From Geobacter sp. (lineage in GTDB: Bacteria > Desulfobacterota > Desulfuromonadia > Geobacterales > DSM-12255): a stretch of 9,780 nucleotides of DNA. Positions 1 to 5,708 of the stretch are shown piece after piece (within the stretch, counting starts at the first letter, position 1; the number at the start of each line of letters is the position of its first letter). The translations under genes were made by a program, and so were the position numbers. Below the pieces are notes generated by a model. The model saw nothing but the letters and a program-made list of their open reading frames with translations. It ran no database searches and was not told the origin of the DNA. The stretch lies in contig VEOV01000043.1 of assembly GCA_012026855.1 (NCBI GenBank), forward strand, positions 1 to 9,780. The letters run 5' to 3'.

Positions 1-155
1 CCGACGTTGTTGCCGGGGTGGATGGATGTGCCACGTTGACGGTAGATGATATTACCGGCTTTTACTGTTTCACCACCGAATTTTTTGCAGCCGAGGCGCT
101 GACCGTCTGAATCACGGCCGTTTCTTGAGCTCCCGACCCCTTTCTTGTGTGCCAT
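1..155 (-). CDS. rpmA: 50S ribosomal protein L27 (5' part of gene; 3' end outside window)
   Basis: The first 51 codons of L27 are visible; the gene runs off the left edge. The protein opens MAHKKGVGSSRNGRDSDGQR and continues through a GGETVKAGNIIYRQRGT stretch, both typical of bacterial L27, whose N-terminal tail reaches the peptidyl-transferase centre of the large ribosomal subunit. The ATG at 153-155 is preceded by GGAGG (165-169) nine bases upstream. The N-terminus begins directly with MAHKKG, without the cleavable extension that L27 carries in Firmicutes, so no Prp (YsxB) protease is expected. Accordingly, no ysxB lies between rplU and rpmA; only about 48 bases separate them. It is the last visible gene of the minus-strand operon and is presumably co-transcribed with rplU. 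Confidence 0.97.
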   Translation of the reverse strand, partial: MAHKKGVGSSRNGRDSDGQRLGCKKFGGETVKAGNIIYRQRGTSIHPGNNV

Positions 156-203
156 TTGAGTAAACCTCCAAACTTTTGACAATAACTGCTGTCAGTAACC
201 GAA

Positions 204-512
204 TTATGCGTTGATAGCTTCTATCTTGAGGACAGTCCTGAGTTGGCGGTGCCCGTTAAGTTTCCGGGAATTTTTCCGGCGCTTGGACTTGAAGACGAGA
301 ATCTTCTTGTCTTTCCCCTGCTCGACAATTTTGCCGACTACAGAGGCGCTGGGCACTACCGGTGTTCCGATTTTAACCGTGTCGCCGCCAACCATCAGGA
401 TATCTTCCAGCGTAATGGCATCACCCACTGCGCCTTCAAGTTTTTCGACTTTCAGAAAGTCGCCCACGGAAACTTTATATTGCTTCCCTCCGGTTCTAAT
501 TACTGCGTACAT
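204..512 (-). CDS. rplU: 50S ribosomal protein L21
   Basis: A 102-residue protein starting MYAVIRTGGKQYKV, the standard start of bacterial L21, with the family's KSKRRKNSRKLNGHRQ basic segment near the C-terminus that binds 23S rRNA. Its length matches the usual 100-105 residues. The frame stays open upstream to a GTG at 525-527 (adding MVSRS), but that codon lies inside the Shine-Dalgarno region (GGTGGTGAG) and the family begins at the Met, so I place the start at the ATG 510-512. The stop is TAA at 204-206. It is followed by rpmA after a 48-base gap and preceded by the Rieske gene with an 83-base gap that contains a possible promoter. The two ribosomal genes may therefore be transcribed both by read-through and from their own promoter. 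Confidence 0.97.
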   Translation of the reverse strand: MYAVIRTGGKQYKVSVGDFLKVEKLEGAVGDAITLEDILMVGGDTVKIGTPVVPSASVVGKIVEQGKDKKILVFKSKRRKNSRKLNGHRQLRTVLKIEAINA

Positions 513-556
513 AGACCTGCTCACCACCTTTACGATAAATTTTTACAGAGCTTGGA

Positions 557-586
557 AAAATAACCCGATTCAGACAATCAAGTCAA
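557..586 (-). promoter_or_regulatory. Possible sigma-70 promoter for rplU-rpmA
   Basis: On the minus strand a -35 box TTGACT (plus positions 581-586) is followed after 18 bases by TATTTT (557-562). The -35 matches five of six consensus bases and the -10 matches four of six. It lies just after the Rieske stop codon and would give a leader of roughly 35-40 bases before the rplU ATG. This is pattern matching only; the weak -10 leaves it uncertain. Confidence 0.4.
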
Positions 587-595
587 GAATAATAT

Positions 596-895
596 TTAAC
601 CGATTTCTACCATGATATCGTCCCCTTCAACTTTAGCCGTGAACACCTTCAGGGTGAAGTCTGGATTGTCGAGGCAGCTGCCGGTTTTTAGGTTGAAACG
701 GTAGCCATGACGCGGGCAGGAGAGATGACCGTCCTTGACAATGCCGGCCTGCATCGGACTCCCCTGGTGGGGACATTCGTTCTCGCAGGCAAAGATTTCG
801 CCTTTGATATTGATGAGCACCAGTTCCAGTCCATTGACGGTAACCACATTTTTGCCAAAATTCGGCACTTCCGACAGTTTGGCAGCAAAGATCAT
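596..895 (-). CDS. Small Rieske [2Fe-2S] ferredoxin
   Basis: A 99-residue stand-alone Rieske domain with no oxygenase or reductase partner domain. The cluster ligands are visible as CPH (in ENECPHQGSPMQ) and CPRHGY 18 residues later, the two-Cys two-His pattern of Rieske centres. There is no signal peptide or membrane segment, so it should be a soluble cytoplasmic electron carrier similar to NirD-like and BphF-type ferredoxins. The frame extends upstream to an ATG at 919, but a strong AGAGGAGG lies inside that extension, nine bases before the ATG at 893-895, so the shorter start is preferred. It sits 31 bases after the rng stop and before rplU, on the same strand. Its redox partner and pathway are unknown. 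Placement inside a ribosomal-protein/RNase G operon is unusual and could mean growth-linked expression or a link to the radical SAM protein upstream (inference). Confidence 0.9.
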   Translation of the reverse strand: MIFAAKLSEVPNFGKNVVTVNGLELVLINIKGEIFACENECPHQGSPMQAGIVKDGHLSCPRHGYRFNLKTGSCLDNPDFTLKVFTAKVEGDDIMVEIG

Positions 896-926
896 AAACA
901 GTTTCCTCCTCTGAAACAAAGTCTTC

Positions 927-2438
927 CTAGATGATCGCTATCTCAAATTGCTCTTGATGAAATCCCGGTTTAGCCCTGACGGTAATTCGTTTTTTGAACT
1001 TCTTCTCCAGCTCTTCCAGGCCGCGCCGCTCCTCATCGTAGAGCAGGTCGGCCACCTGGGGGTGTACGGTAAGGGTAGCCTTGGTGCCTCTGATGTCAAG
1101 CATCTCCCGGCGTAGCTCCCGAAAGATCTCGTAGCAGACCGTGGTCTTGGACTTGACGTAGCCACGTCCCTCGCAATAGGGGCAGGGTTCGCACATCATC
1201 CGCCCCATGCTCTCCCGTACCCTTTTTCTGGTCATCTCCACCAGACCGAGTTCGGAGATCTTCAGGATATTGGTTTTAGATTTGTCAGCCTTGAGGGCTT
1301 CTTCCAGGGCACCGTAGACCTTTTCCCGGTTGACCTCTTTCTCCATGTCGATGAAATCGATGATGATGATGCCGCCAATGTTGCGCAGGCGGAGCTGGTA
1401 GGCGATCTCCTTGACCGCTTCCAGATTGGTCTTGAGGATGGTGTCCTCCAGATTGTGCTTCCCCACGTAGCGGCCGGTGTTGACGTCGATGGCGGTAAGC
1501 GCCTCAGTCTGCTCGATGATGATGTAGCCGCCGCTCTTCAGCCAGACCTTGCGGCCAAGGGCACGGCTGATCTCCACCTCCAGGCCGTAGTGATCGAACA
1601 TCGGCTCCTCTTCATCGTAGAGCTCAATGGAGTACTTCATCTTCGGCATGAAGGTGGTGATGAACTGGACGATCCGGTCATACTCCGGCTTGGAGTCGAC
1701 AACGATCCGGTCAACCGATTCGGTGAGAATGTCCCGGACAACCTTCTGGGTCATGTCCAGATCGGAGTGAATCAGGAGCGGAGGGCTCCCTTTGTCCTTA
1801 CGCTTGGCAATCTCCTCCCAGAGCTTGATCAGGTACTTCATGTCGCTCTGCAGGTCTTCCTCGCTCTTCCCTTCCGATACTGTCCTGACGATAAAGCCGC
1901 TCCCCACAGGCTTGATCCGGTCAACAATCTCCTTGAGCCGCTCCCGCTCCTCTTCGTCTTCGATCCGCCGGGAGATCCCCACATGATCGACCGTCGGCAT
2001 ATAGACCAGATGCCTGCCGGGCAGGGAGATGTGGGCCGTGATGCGCGCCCCCTTGGTGCCGATCGGCTCTTTGGAAATCTGTACCAGTAGCTCCTGGCCC
2101 TCCTGCAGCAGGTCCTCGATGGGGTGCATGGGGTGCATTTCCGGCCCATCCCCGTCTGTCGGCACGTCACCGTTGCCGCTTCGCTCCATGAAGGATTCAA
2201 ACTCTTCCAGAGGGTCATAGACATCGGCAACATAGAGAAACGCCGCCTTTTCAAGGCCGATGTCGACAAAGGCCGCCTGCATGCCGGGGAGGACGCGCAC
2301 GACCCGCCCCTTGTAGATGTTGCCGACTATCCCTTTAACCTTGGTCCGCTCGATGTAGAGCTCGGCAATGGTGCCGTTCTCGATCAGGGCGACGCGGGTT
2401 TCGTGGGAGGTTGTATTGATCACCAACTCATTAGCCAT
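927..2438 (-). CDS. rng: Ribonuclease G (RNase E/G family endoribonuclease)
   Basis: A 503-residue RNase E/G family protein of the short RNase G type, without the long C-terminal degradosome scaffold of RNase E. It would cleave single-stranded, preferably 5'-monophosphorylated RNA in 16S rRNA maturation and mRNA decay. The N-terminal S1 RNA-binding domain occupies about residues 35-130 (NIYKGRVVRVLPGMQAAFVD). It is interrupted by an acidic/His insertion near 85-107 that contains the doublet MHPMHP. Catalytic aspartates are seen in AIDVNTG (D318) and IIIIDFIDM (D361). The zinc-link cysteines are in CPYCEG (C419, C422). The ATG at 2436-2438 has GGGAG about six bases upstream. It lies between the radical SAM/DUF2344 gene and the Rieske-rplU-rpmA genes. 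The same linkage (DUF2344, rng, L21, L27) is known in other bacteria, including Firmicutes. Confidence 0.96.
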   Translation of the reverse strand: MANELVINTTSHETRVALIENGTIAELYIERTKVKGIVGNIYKGRVVRVLPGMQAAFVDIGLEKAAFLYVADVYDPLEEFESFMERSGNGDVPTDGDGPEMHPMHPIEDLLQEGQELLVQISKEPIGTKGARITAHISLPGRHLVYMPTVDHVGISRRIEDEEERERLKEIVDRIKPVGSGFIVRTVSEGKSEEDLQSDMKYLIKLWEEIAKRKDKGSPPLLIHSDLDMTQKVVRDILTESVDRIVVDSKPEYDRIVQFITTFMPKMKYSIELYDEEEPMFDHYGLEVEISRALGRKVWLKSGGYIIIEQTEALTAIDVNTGRYVGKHNLEDTILKTNLEAVKEIAYQLRLRNIGGIIIIDFIDMEKEVNREKVYGALEEALKADKSKTNILKISELGLVEMTRKRVRESMGRMMCEPCPYCEGRGYVKSKTTVCYEIFRELRREMLDIRGTKATLTVHPQVADLLYDEERRGLEELEKKFKKRITVRAKPGFHQEQFEIAII

Positions 2439-2469
2439 ACCAGCTCCCGGGGGATGGGGCTTTTACGCC

Positions 2470-2549
2470 CTGGCGGCGTAAGTCTGCGGGTTCACTTGTG
2501 CGACATAGCGCTGCTATGTCTCCGCGCTTACCCTTGACAGCCTTGCCAG
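2470..2549. repeat. Long imperfect palindrome, possible dispersed intergenic element
   Basis: The 150-base gap between the radical SAM gene and rng holds nested inverted repeats around one centre. The inner arm is ACATAGC (2503-2509) with GCTATGT (2513-2519). The middle arms are GCGG (2486-2489) with CCGC (2522-2525) and GTAAG (2478-2482) with CTTAC (2527-2531). The outer arm is CTGGC (2470-2474) with GCCAG (2545-2549). No U-run follows on either strand, so it does not look like an intrinsic terminator. The nested symmetry and intergenic position resemble REP/BIME-like or miniature mobile sequences, but only one copy is in the window. It would also be transcribed as part of the rng leader and could fold as a processing or stabilising stem. 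Confidence 0.5.
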
Positions 2550-2588
2550 ACCGAAAAATCCACATCCCTTCACTTTCAATTTATATAA

Positions 2589-5075
2589 CTACAAAGACAA
2601 ATCTTTAAAAATTACTTCGAGCTTTTCAATCCGGGAGCCCTTGAGGGTCTCCGGTGCCAGCCCGGTGATCGCCGCAGCGAATTCCAGCGGCTTGCCGCGG
2701 CCGATCTCCATGGTCAGGGAGTCTGCCGTGGAGCTCAGGCTGTGGAGTTCGTGGCGCAGGTCATACTCCTGAACGCCATGTTTTTTTGTCCGGCTGAACG
2801 GGCAGCTGTCCAGCGCCAGAAAGGTCTCTACCCGTTGCGCCAGATCAGCCCGGGCTTCAGGCAGGGTGACCCGGTAGCTGACCAGCTCGGTGATGGCGGA
2901 GAGCGACGGGCTCTTGGCCGGAATCGATTGGGCCGCCATGATCGCAATCCCTTGGGGCAGAACACTATTAAGTGCTGCCATGAGGCGCTCGGCGCCGAAA
3001 TTAGCATCAATCTCGATATCAAGATATTCGGCGGCTGATTCTACACCGACTGAGAGGGCCGTTGCAAACGAGAATTTCGGATGTGGATGAAATCCTTGAG
3101 AAAATTTTACCGGTACTCCGGCACGCTTGATCGCCCGGGTGAACAGGTTGATAAGTTCCAGGTGGCTGAGGAAAATCATCCGGCCGGTCTTGGAGTATCT
3201 TACCCTGATCCTGTCAAAGTCCTGGGCAGCCGCTTCATGTCGTGGTTGAGCTGCCGTCAGTTCTTCGGGTTTATCGGCAAGATTCATCCTGACTGTCTTG
3301 AAGTCGCAGACACCGCAGGCGGTGCAGCCGCTGCGGCAGTCAGGGGTGAATTCGCCGGCAAAAGCCTTCTGACGTTCAGCCAGCAGGAACTGGCGGCTGA
3401 CTCCCGAGTCTAGATGGTCCCAGGGCAGGATTTCATCCAGTTCGCGCTGGCGCAGGTAAAACCTCGGGTCAATATCCGCATTGGCAAAAGCCTGCAGCCA
3501 CTTCTGGAAACGGAAATGGTCCCCCCAGCTGTCGAAGCGGCAGCCAAGTTTCACGGCCTCCTGCAGGACCCTGCCGAGTCTCCGGTCGCCGCGGGCGAAA
3601 ACCCCTTCAATGACCGACAGCGGCGCATCGTGCCACTTGAAATTGAGTTTCTTCTTTTTCAGTTCAAGGCGCAAAAACTCCTGTTTCGTCAGGATCTCCT
3701 CGTAACTGATCTGGGGTTCCCACTGGAACGGGGTGTGGGCTTTGGGAACAAAGCTGGAGACGGAGACATTGACCTCGCCGCCGTTGCCGGAAAGCTTGCC
3801 CTCGCGTTTTACCAGGCGGGACAGCTCGATGATCCCCTCAATGTCCTCCATGGTTTCGGTCGGCAGGCCGATCATGAAGTAGAGCTTTATCAGGCGCCAG
3901 CCGGCGCCGTAGGCGGATTTGGCGGCAGCCAGCAGCGCCTCCTGGGTGATCCCCTTGTTGACAATGCTCCGCAGCCGCTCGGTGCCGGCTTCCGGCGCCA
4001 GGGTCAGGCCGGTTTTGCGGACTTTCTTCACCTCTTCCAGCAGTTCTCCGTCCAGCGTCCCGACCCGCAGTGACGGGAAGGAGATTGCCACACGGCTCTC
4101 GGCATAGCGCTGCATCAGCTCCTTGAGGAGCGGGGTCAGGCAGCCGTAATCACCTGTAGCAAGGGAGAGGAGTGAGACTTCGTCATAGCCGGTGGCTTCA
4201 AGGGTGGCGTCGATGGCGGAGAGAATCTCTTCCGGAGTGCGTTCCCTGACAGGCCGGTAGATATAGCCAGCCTGACAGAAACGGCAGCCCCTGGTGCAGC
4301 CCCGGCCAATCTCCATGCTGACCCGGTCGTGTACGGCTTTCAGGAAGGGAATTACCGGGGAGGTCGGATAGGGGGCGGCTCCCAGATCACTCAGAAAGCG
4401 CCGTTTGACGCTGTTGATGCCGGCCAGCGGGATAATCTTTTCGATTCTGCCGTCGTCATGATAGCTGGCTGAAAAATAAGCAGGGATGTATACCCCGGGA
4501 ATTGTCGCCAGTGCGGCCAGCAGGCTGTCTTTAGGTTTGTTGGCACTCTTCCAGAGCCGGTACTGGGCAGCTATTTCAAGAACCGCCTCTTCGCCATCGC
4601 CGATCAGGAAGGCATCGAAGAAGTCAGCCAGCGGCTCCGGATTATAGGCGCACGGACCGCCGCCGATTACCAGGGGAAAGCCTGCATCACGCTCGGCAGC
4701 CAGTAGCGGGATGCCTCCGAGTTGCAGCATATTGAGGATGTTTGTGTATGACAGTTCATGCTGCAGGGTGAAACCGAGAATGTCGGCTGTGCCAATGGGG
4801 GTGGTGTTTTCCAGGGTGGCAAGTCCGGCGCCTGTACTCCGGAGCTGTTCCTCCCGGTCGGGCCAGGGGGTATAGACCCGCTCGGCAGCCAGCCACTCTG
4901 GTTGATTAAGTATGTCATACAGTATCTGGAAGCCCAGGTGGCTCATCCCGATTTCATAAACATCCGGAAATGCCAGTACAAAGGTGACCTCGGGAGAGCT
5001 TTTGGTGATGCTCCCCATCTCTCCACCCATATATCTGGCAGGTTTTTCAATATGCAGTAGCGATCTGTCAATCAC
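2589..5075 (-). CDS. Radical SAM / B12-binding-like protein fused to DUF2344 (TIGR03960 + TIGR03936 type)
   Basis: An 828-residue fusion. Residues about 30-230 form the N-terminal cobalamin-binding-like region (FPDVYEIGMSHLG). The radical SAM core follows, with CTRGCRFC carrying the cluster cysteines C260, C264 and C267 (CxxxCxxC). Near 580-590 lies DCRSGCTACGVC, a second CxxxCxxCxxC set (C580, C584, C587, C590). From about residue 624 (RIRVRYSKTGRMIFLSHLE) the C-terminal DUF2344 domain begins; in many bacteria it is a separate gene beside rng. The longest frame opens at 5171, but those 32 extra residues cross a hairpin with a U-run. The GTG at 5073-5075 has AAGGAG nine bases upstream and yields a family-like start MIDRSLLHIEKPARY. 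The function is not established; synteny with rng, L21 and L27 suggests RNA or ribosome modification (inference). The stop is TAG at 2589-2591. Confidence 0.92.
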   Translation of the reverse strand: MIDRSLLHIEKPARYMGGEMGSITKSSPEVTFVLAFPDVYEIGMSHLGFQILYDILNQPEWLAAERVYTPWPDREEQLRSTGAGLATLENTTPIGTADILGFTLQHELSYTNILNMLQLGGIPLLAAERDAGFPLVIGGGPCAYNPEPLADFFDAFLIGDGEEAVLEIAAQYRLWKSANKPKDSLLAALATIPGVYIPAYFSASYHDDGRIEKIIPLAGINSVKRRFLSDLGAAPYPTSPVIPFLKAVHDRVSMEIGRGCTRGCRFCQAGYIYRPVRERTPEEILSAIDATLEATGYDEVSLLSLATGDYGCLTPLLKELMQRYAESRVAISFPSLRVGTLDGELLEEVKKVRKTGLTLAPEAGTERLRSIVNKGITQEALLAAAKSAYGAGWRLIKLYFMIGLPTETMEDIEGIIELSRLVKREGKLSGNGGEVNVSVSSFVPKAHTPFQWEPQISYEEILTKQEFLRLELKKKKLNFKWHDAPLSVIEGVFARGDRRLGRVLQEAVKLGCRFDSWGDHFRFQKWLQAFANADIDPRFYLRQRELDEILPWDHLDSGVSRQFLLAERQKAFAGEFTPDCRSGCTACGVCDFKTVRMNLADKPEELTAAQPRHEAAAQDFDRIRVRYSKTGRMIFLSHLELINLFTRAIKRAGVPVKFSQGFHPHPKFSFATALSVGVESAAEYLDIEIDANFGAERLMAALNSVLPQGIAIMAAQSIPAKSPSLSAITELVSYRVTLPEARADLAQRVETFLALDSCPFSRTKKHGVQEYDLRHELHSLSSTADSLTMEIGRGKPLEFAAAITGLAPETLKGSRIEKLEVIFKDLSL

Positions 5076-5100
5076 TGAAATATGCTCCTTGGATGCAGAT

Positions 5101-5131
5101 AAATAAAAAAACCATGGCGTTGGCGCCACGG
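5101..5131 (-). terminator. Terminator-like hairpin in the leader of the radical SAM gene
   Basis: On the minus strand CCGTGGCG (plus 5124-5131), loop CCAA, and CGCCATGG (5112-5119) form an eight-pair stem with one G-U, followed directly by seven U and a further AU-rich run. This is the form of an intrinsic terminator, yet it lies only about 25 bases upstream of the GTG start. No minus-strand gene ends nearby. It could stop stray transcripts, act as an attenuator, or be a 5' stabilising stem-loop if transcription starts at the promoter just upstream. Confidence 0.6.
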
Positions 5132-5138
5132 CAGATTC

Positions 5139-5167
5139 ATAGTAACAGTTCTGGCAGAATGAGGCAA
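5139..5167 (-). promoter_or_regulatory. Probable promoter of the radical SAM-rng-Rieske-rplU-rpmA operon
   Basis: Minus-strand TTGCCT (plus 5162-5167), a 17-base spacer and TACTAT (5139-5144), with a TGn extension just before the -10. Each hexamer matches four of six consensus bases; the ideal spacer and the extended -10 strengthen the call. The predicted transcription start falls at about 5131-5132, exactly at the foot of the hairpin described in 5101-5131. Confidence 0.5.
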
Positions 5168-5244
5168 GCACTCAGAAAACGACTCTACCGCAAATGAGGT
5201 AATCGCTGTCTTATATCAGTCGCAGATTCCGATGGTTTTACTCG

Positions 5245-5260
5245 ATTGTCATTCGTCAAA
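5245..5260. promoter_or_regulatory. Candidate CRP/FNR-family-like inverted repeat
   Basis: TTGTC-N4-GTCAA (5246-5259) is one base away from a perfect TTGAC-N4-GTCAA palindrome, the shape reported for HcpR/FNR-type regulators. It lies between the divergent promoters at 5139-5167 and 5307-5322, about 60 bases upstream of the -24 element. The rest of 5168-5306 is AT-rich and I see nothing else in it. A short match like this can occur by chance. Confidence 0.2.
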
Positions 5261-5306
5261 TATAAAAAACACTTGAATTCTAGTAGCTTGAAAATAATTA
5301 CTCGTT

Positions 5307-5322
5307 TTGGCACGGCGTGTGC
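5307..5322 (+). promoter_or_regulatory. Sigma-54 (-24/-12) promoter of the small exported protein gene
   Basis: TTGGCACGGCGTGTGC matches the sigma-54 consensus YTGGCACGNNNNTTGC at all fixed positions but one (GTGC for TTGC), with the correct GG-to-GC spacing. Transcription would begin near 5334, giving a leader of about 38 bases to the ATG at 5372. RpoN promoters need an enhancer-binding activator; the site at 5245-5260 or unseen upstream sequence could serve it. A partial activator gene of this class lies at 9086-9780, but a link is only a guess. Confidence 0.7.
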
Positions 5323-5371
5323 TTTAAAGAAAACATCAAATCATGCATCACCCAATAAAAGGAGAAAGAAA

Positions 5372-5590
5372 ATGAAACAAGTACTTGCCGCTATCGTTGC
5401 TGTTGCTTTCGCTTCCGTATGTTTTGCTGCTGAGCCTGCTAAAACTGCTGCTCCTGCTGCTGCTCCTGCTGCTGCTGCTCCTGCTGCTGAGAAGAAAGAA
5501 GATGCTAAGCCTGCAAAGAAAGCAAAAAAAGCAAAAAAAGCAAAAAAAGCTGAGAAGAAAGCCGAAGAAGCTGCTCCTGCTGCAAAGTAA
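5372..5590 (+). CDS. Small exported Ala/Pro/Lys-repeat protein
   Basis: A 72-residue protein. Residues 1-19 (MKQVLAAIVAVAFASVCFA) form a Sec-type signal peptide with likely cleavage at CFA|A; Cys17 is not in a good lipobox, so a lipoprotein is unlikely. The mature part is low-complexity: AAP, AAAP and AAAAP blocks (26-39), an acidic hinge EKKEDA (40-45), then AKK triplets (48-60) and an EKKAEEAAPAAK tail. It has 15 Lys against 7 acidic residues and no aromatic residues after cleavage, so it should be disordered and basic, in the periplasm or outside. AAGGAG lies seven bases before the ATG. The same frame opens at 5246, but that start precedes the promoter. In layout it resembles acid-shock protein Asr, without proof of homology. 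A sigma-54 promoter precedes it and a strong terminator follows, so it is a monocistronic, probably regulated and abundant product. The function is unknown. Confidence 0.85.
   Translation: MKQVLAAIVAVAFASVCFAAEPAKTAAPAAAPAAAAPAAEKKEDAKPAKKAKKAKKAKKAEKKAEEAAPAAK
5447..5488 (+). repeat. GCT/CCT codon repeat (Ala-Pro blocks)
   Basis: Fourteen consecutive codons are GCT or CCT, arranged as two, three, four and then two GCT codons separated by single CCT codons. The near-uniform codon choice shows growth by DNA slippage or recent duplication rather than selection on each codon. Unit gain or loss would be in frame. Confidence 0.85.
5522..5548 (+). repeat. Three tandem 9-bp units GCAAAAAAA (AKK repeats)
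   Basis: Three identical units GCAAAAAAA follow each other and each holds a run of seven A. They encode Ala-Lys-Lys. Whole-unit slippage changes length in frame, while slippage in an A7 run would shift the frame for the last few codons. Confidence 0.9.
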
Positions 5591-5610
5591 TCAGTTTCTC
5601 GCAGTGAATA

Positions 5611-5645
5611 AAAAAGACCGCATCTTTGGATGCGGTCTTTTTTTT
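5611..5645 (+). terminator. Strong intrinsic terminator, bidirectional
   Basis: GACCGCATC (5616-5624), loop TTTG, GATGCGGTC (5629-5637), then eight T. The stem is a perfect nine pairs, about 25 bases after the stop of the small exported protein gene. A run of A on the other side gives a U-run on the minus strand as well, so it can also end transcripts arriving from the right. Confidence 0.95.
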
Positions 5646-5650
5646 GCTGA

Positions 5651-5688
5651 AAACCCCGCCTGAACATCTTTCAGACGGGGTTTATTTT
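5651..5688 (-). terminator. Second intrinsic terminator, for the convergent minus-strand operon
   Basis: AAACCCCGCCTGAA (5651-5664) pairs with TTCAGACGGGGTTT (5670-5683) over 14 positions. The one irregular pair is G-U in the minus-strand RNA but a C-A mismatch in the plus-strand RNA, which favours use on the minus strand. It lies 20 bases past the stop of the EF-hand gene. The plus strand also has a T-rich tail (5681-5689), so it may back up the first terminator. Confidence 0.8.
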
Positions 5689-5708
5689 TAAGCCGAGTCC
5701 GACTTCTC

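Noticed and set aside
1455..2090. 211-codon plus-strand ORF opposite rng
   Set aside because: It lies wholly antisense to the catalytic and linker regions of RNase G, whose motifs are intact; the translation resembles no family and reflects GC-rich codon bias.
3414..4073. 219-codon plus-strand ORF opposite the radical SAM gene
   Set aside because: Antisense shadow of a clear radical SAM coding sequence, with no ribosome binding site or domain.
5372..5425. Lipoprotein signal at Cys17 of the small exported protein
   Set aside because: The residues before the Cys are ASV; Val at -1 does not fit the lipobox, which wants Gly, Ala or Ser, and a normal cleavage site follows at CFA|A.
5447..5548. 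CRISPR-like or minisatellite array
   Set aside because: The repeats are in-frame codon repeats of 3-12 bases without spacers, inside a coding gene.
5341..5667. Minus-strand ORF rich in Ala and Phe opposite the small exported protein
   Set aside because: It is the complement of the GCT/AAG repeats and runs through a strong terminator hairpin; the plus-strand frame has promoter, signal peptide and Shine-Dalgarno.
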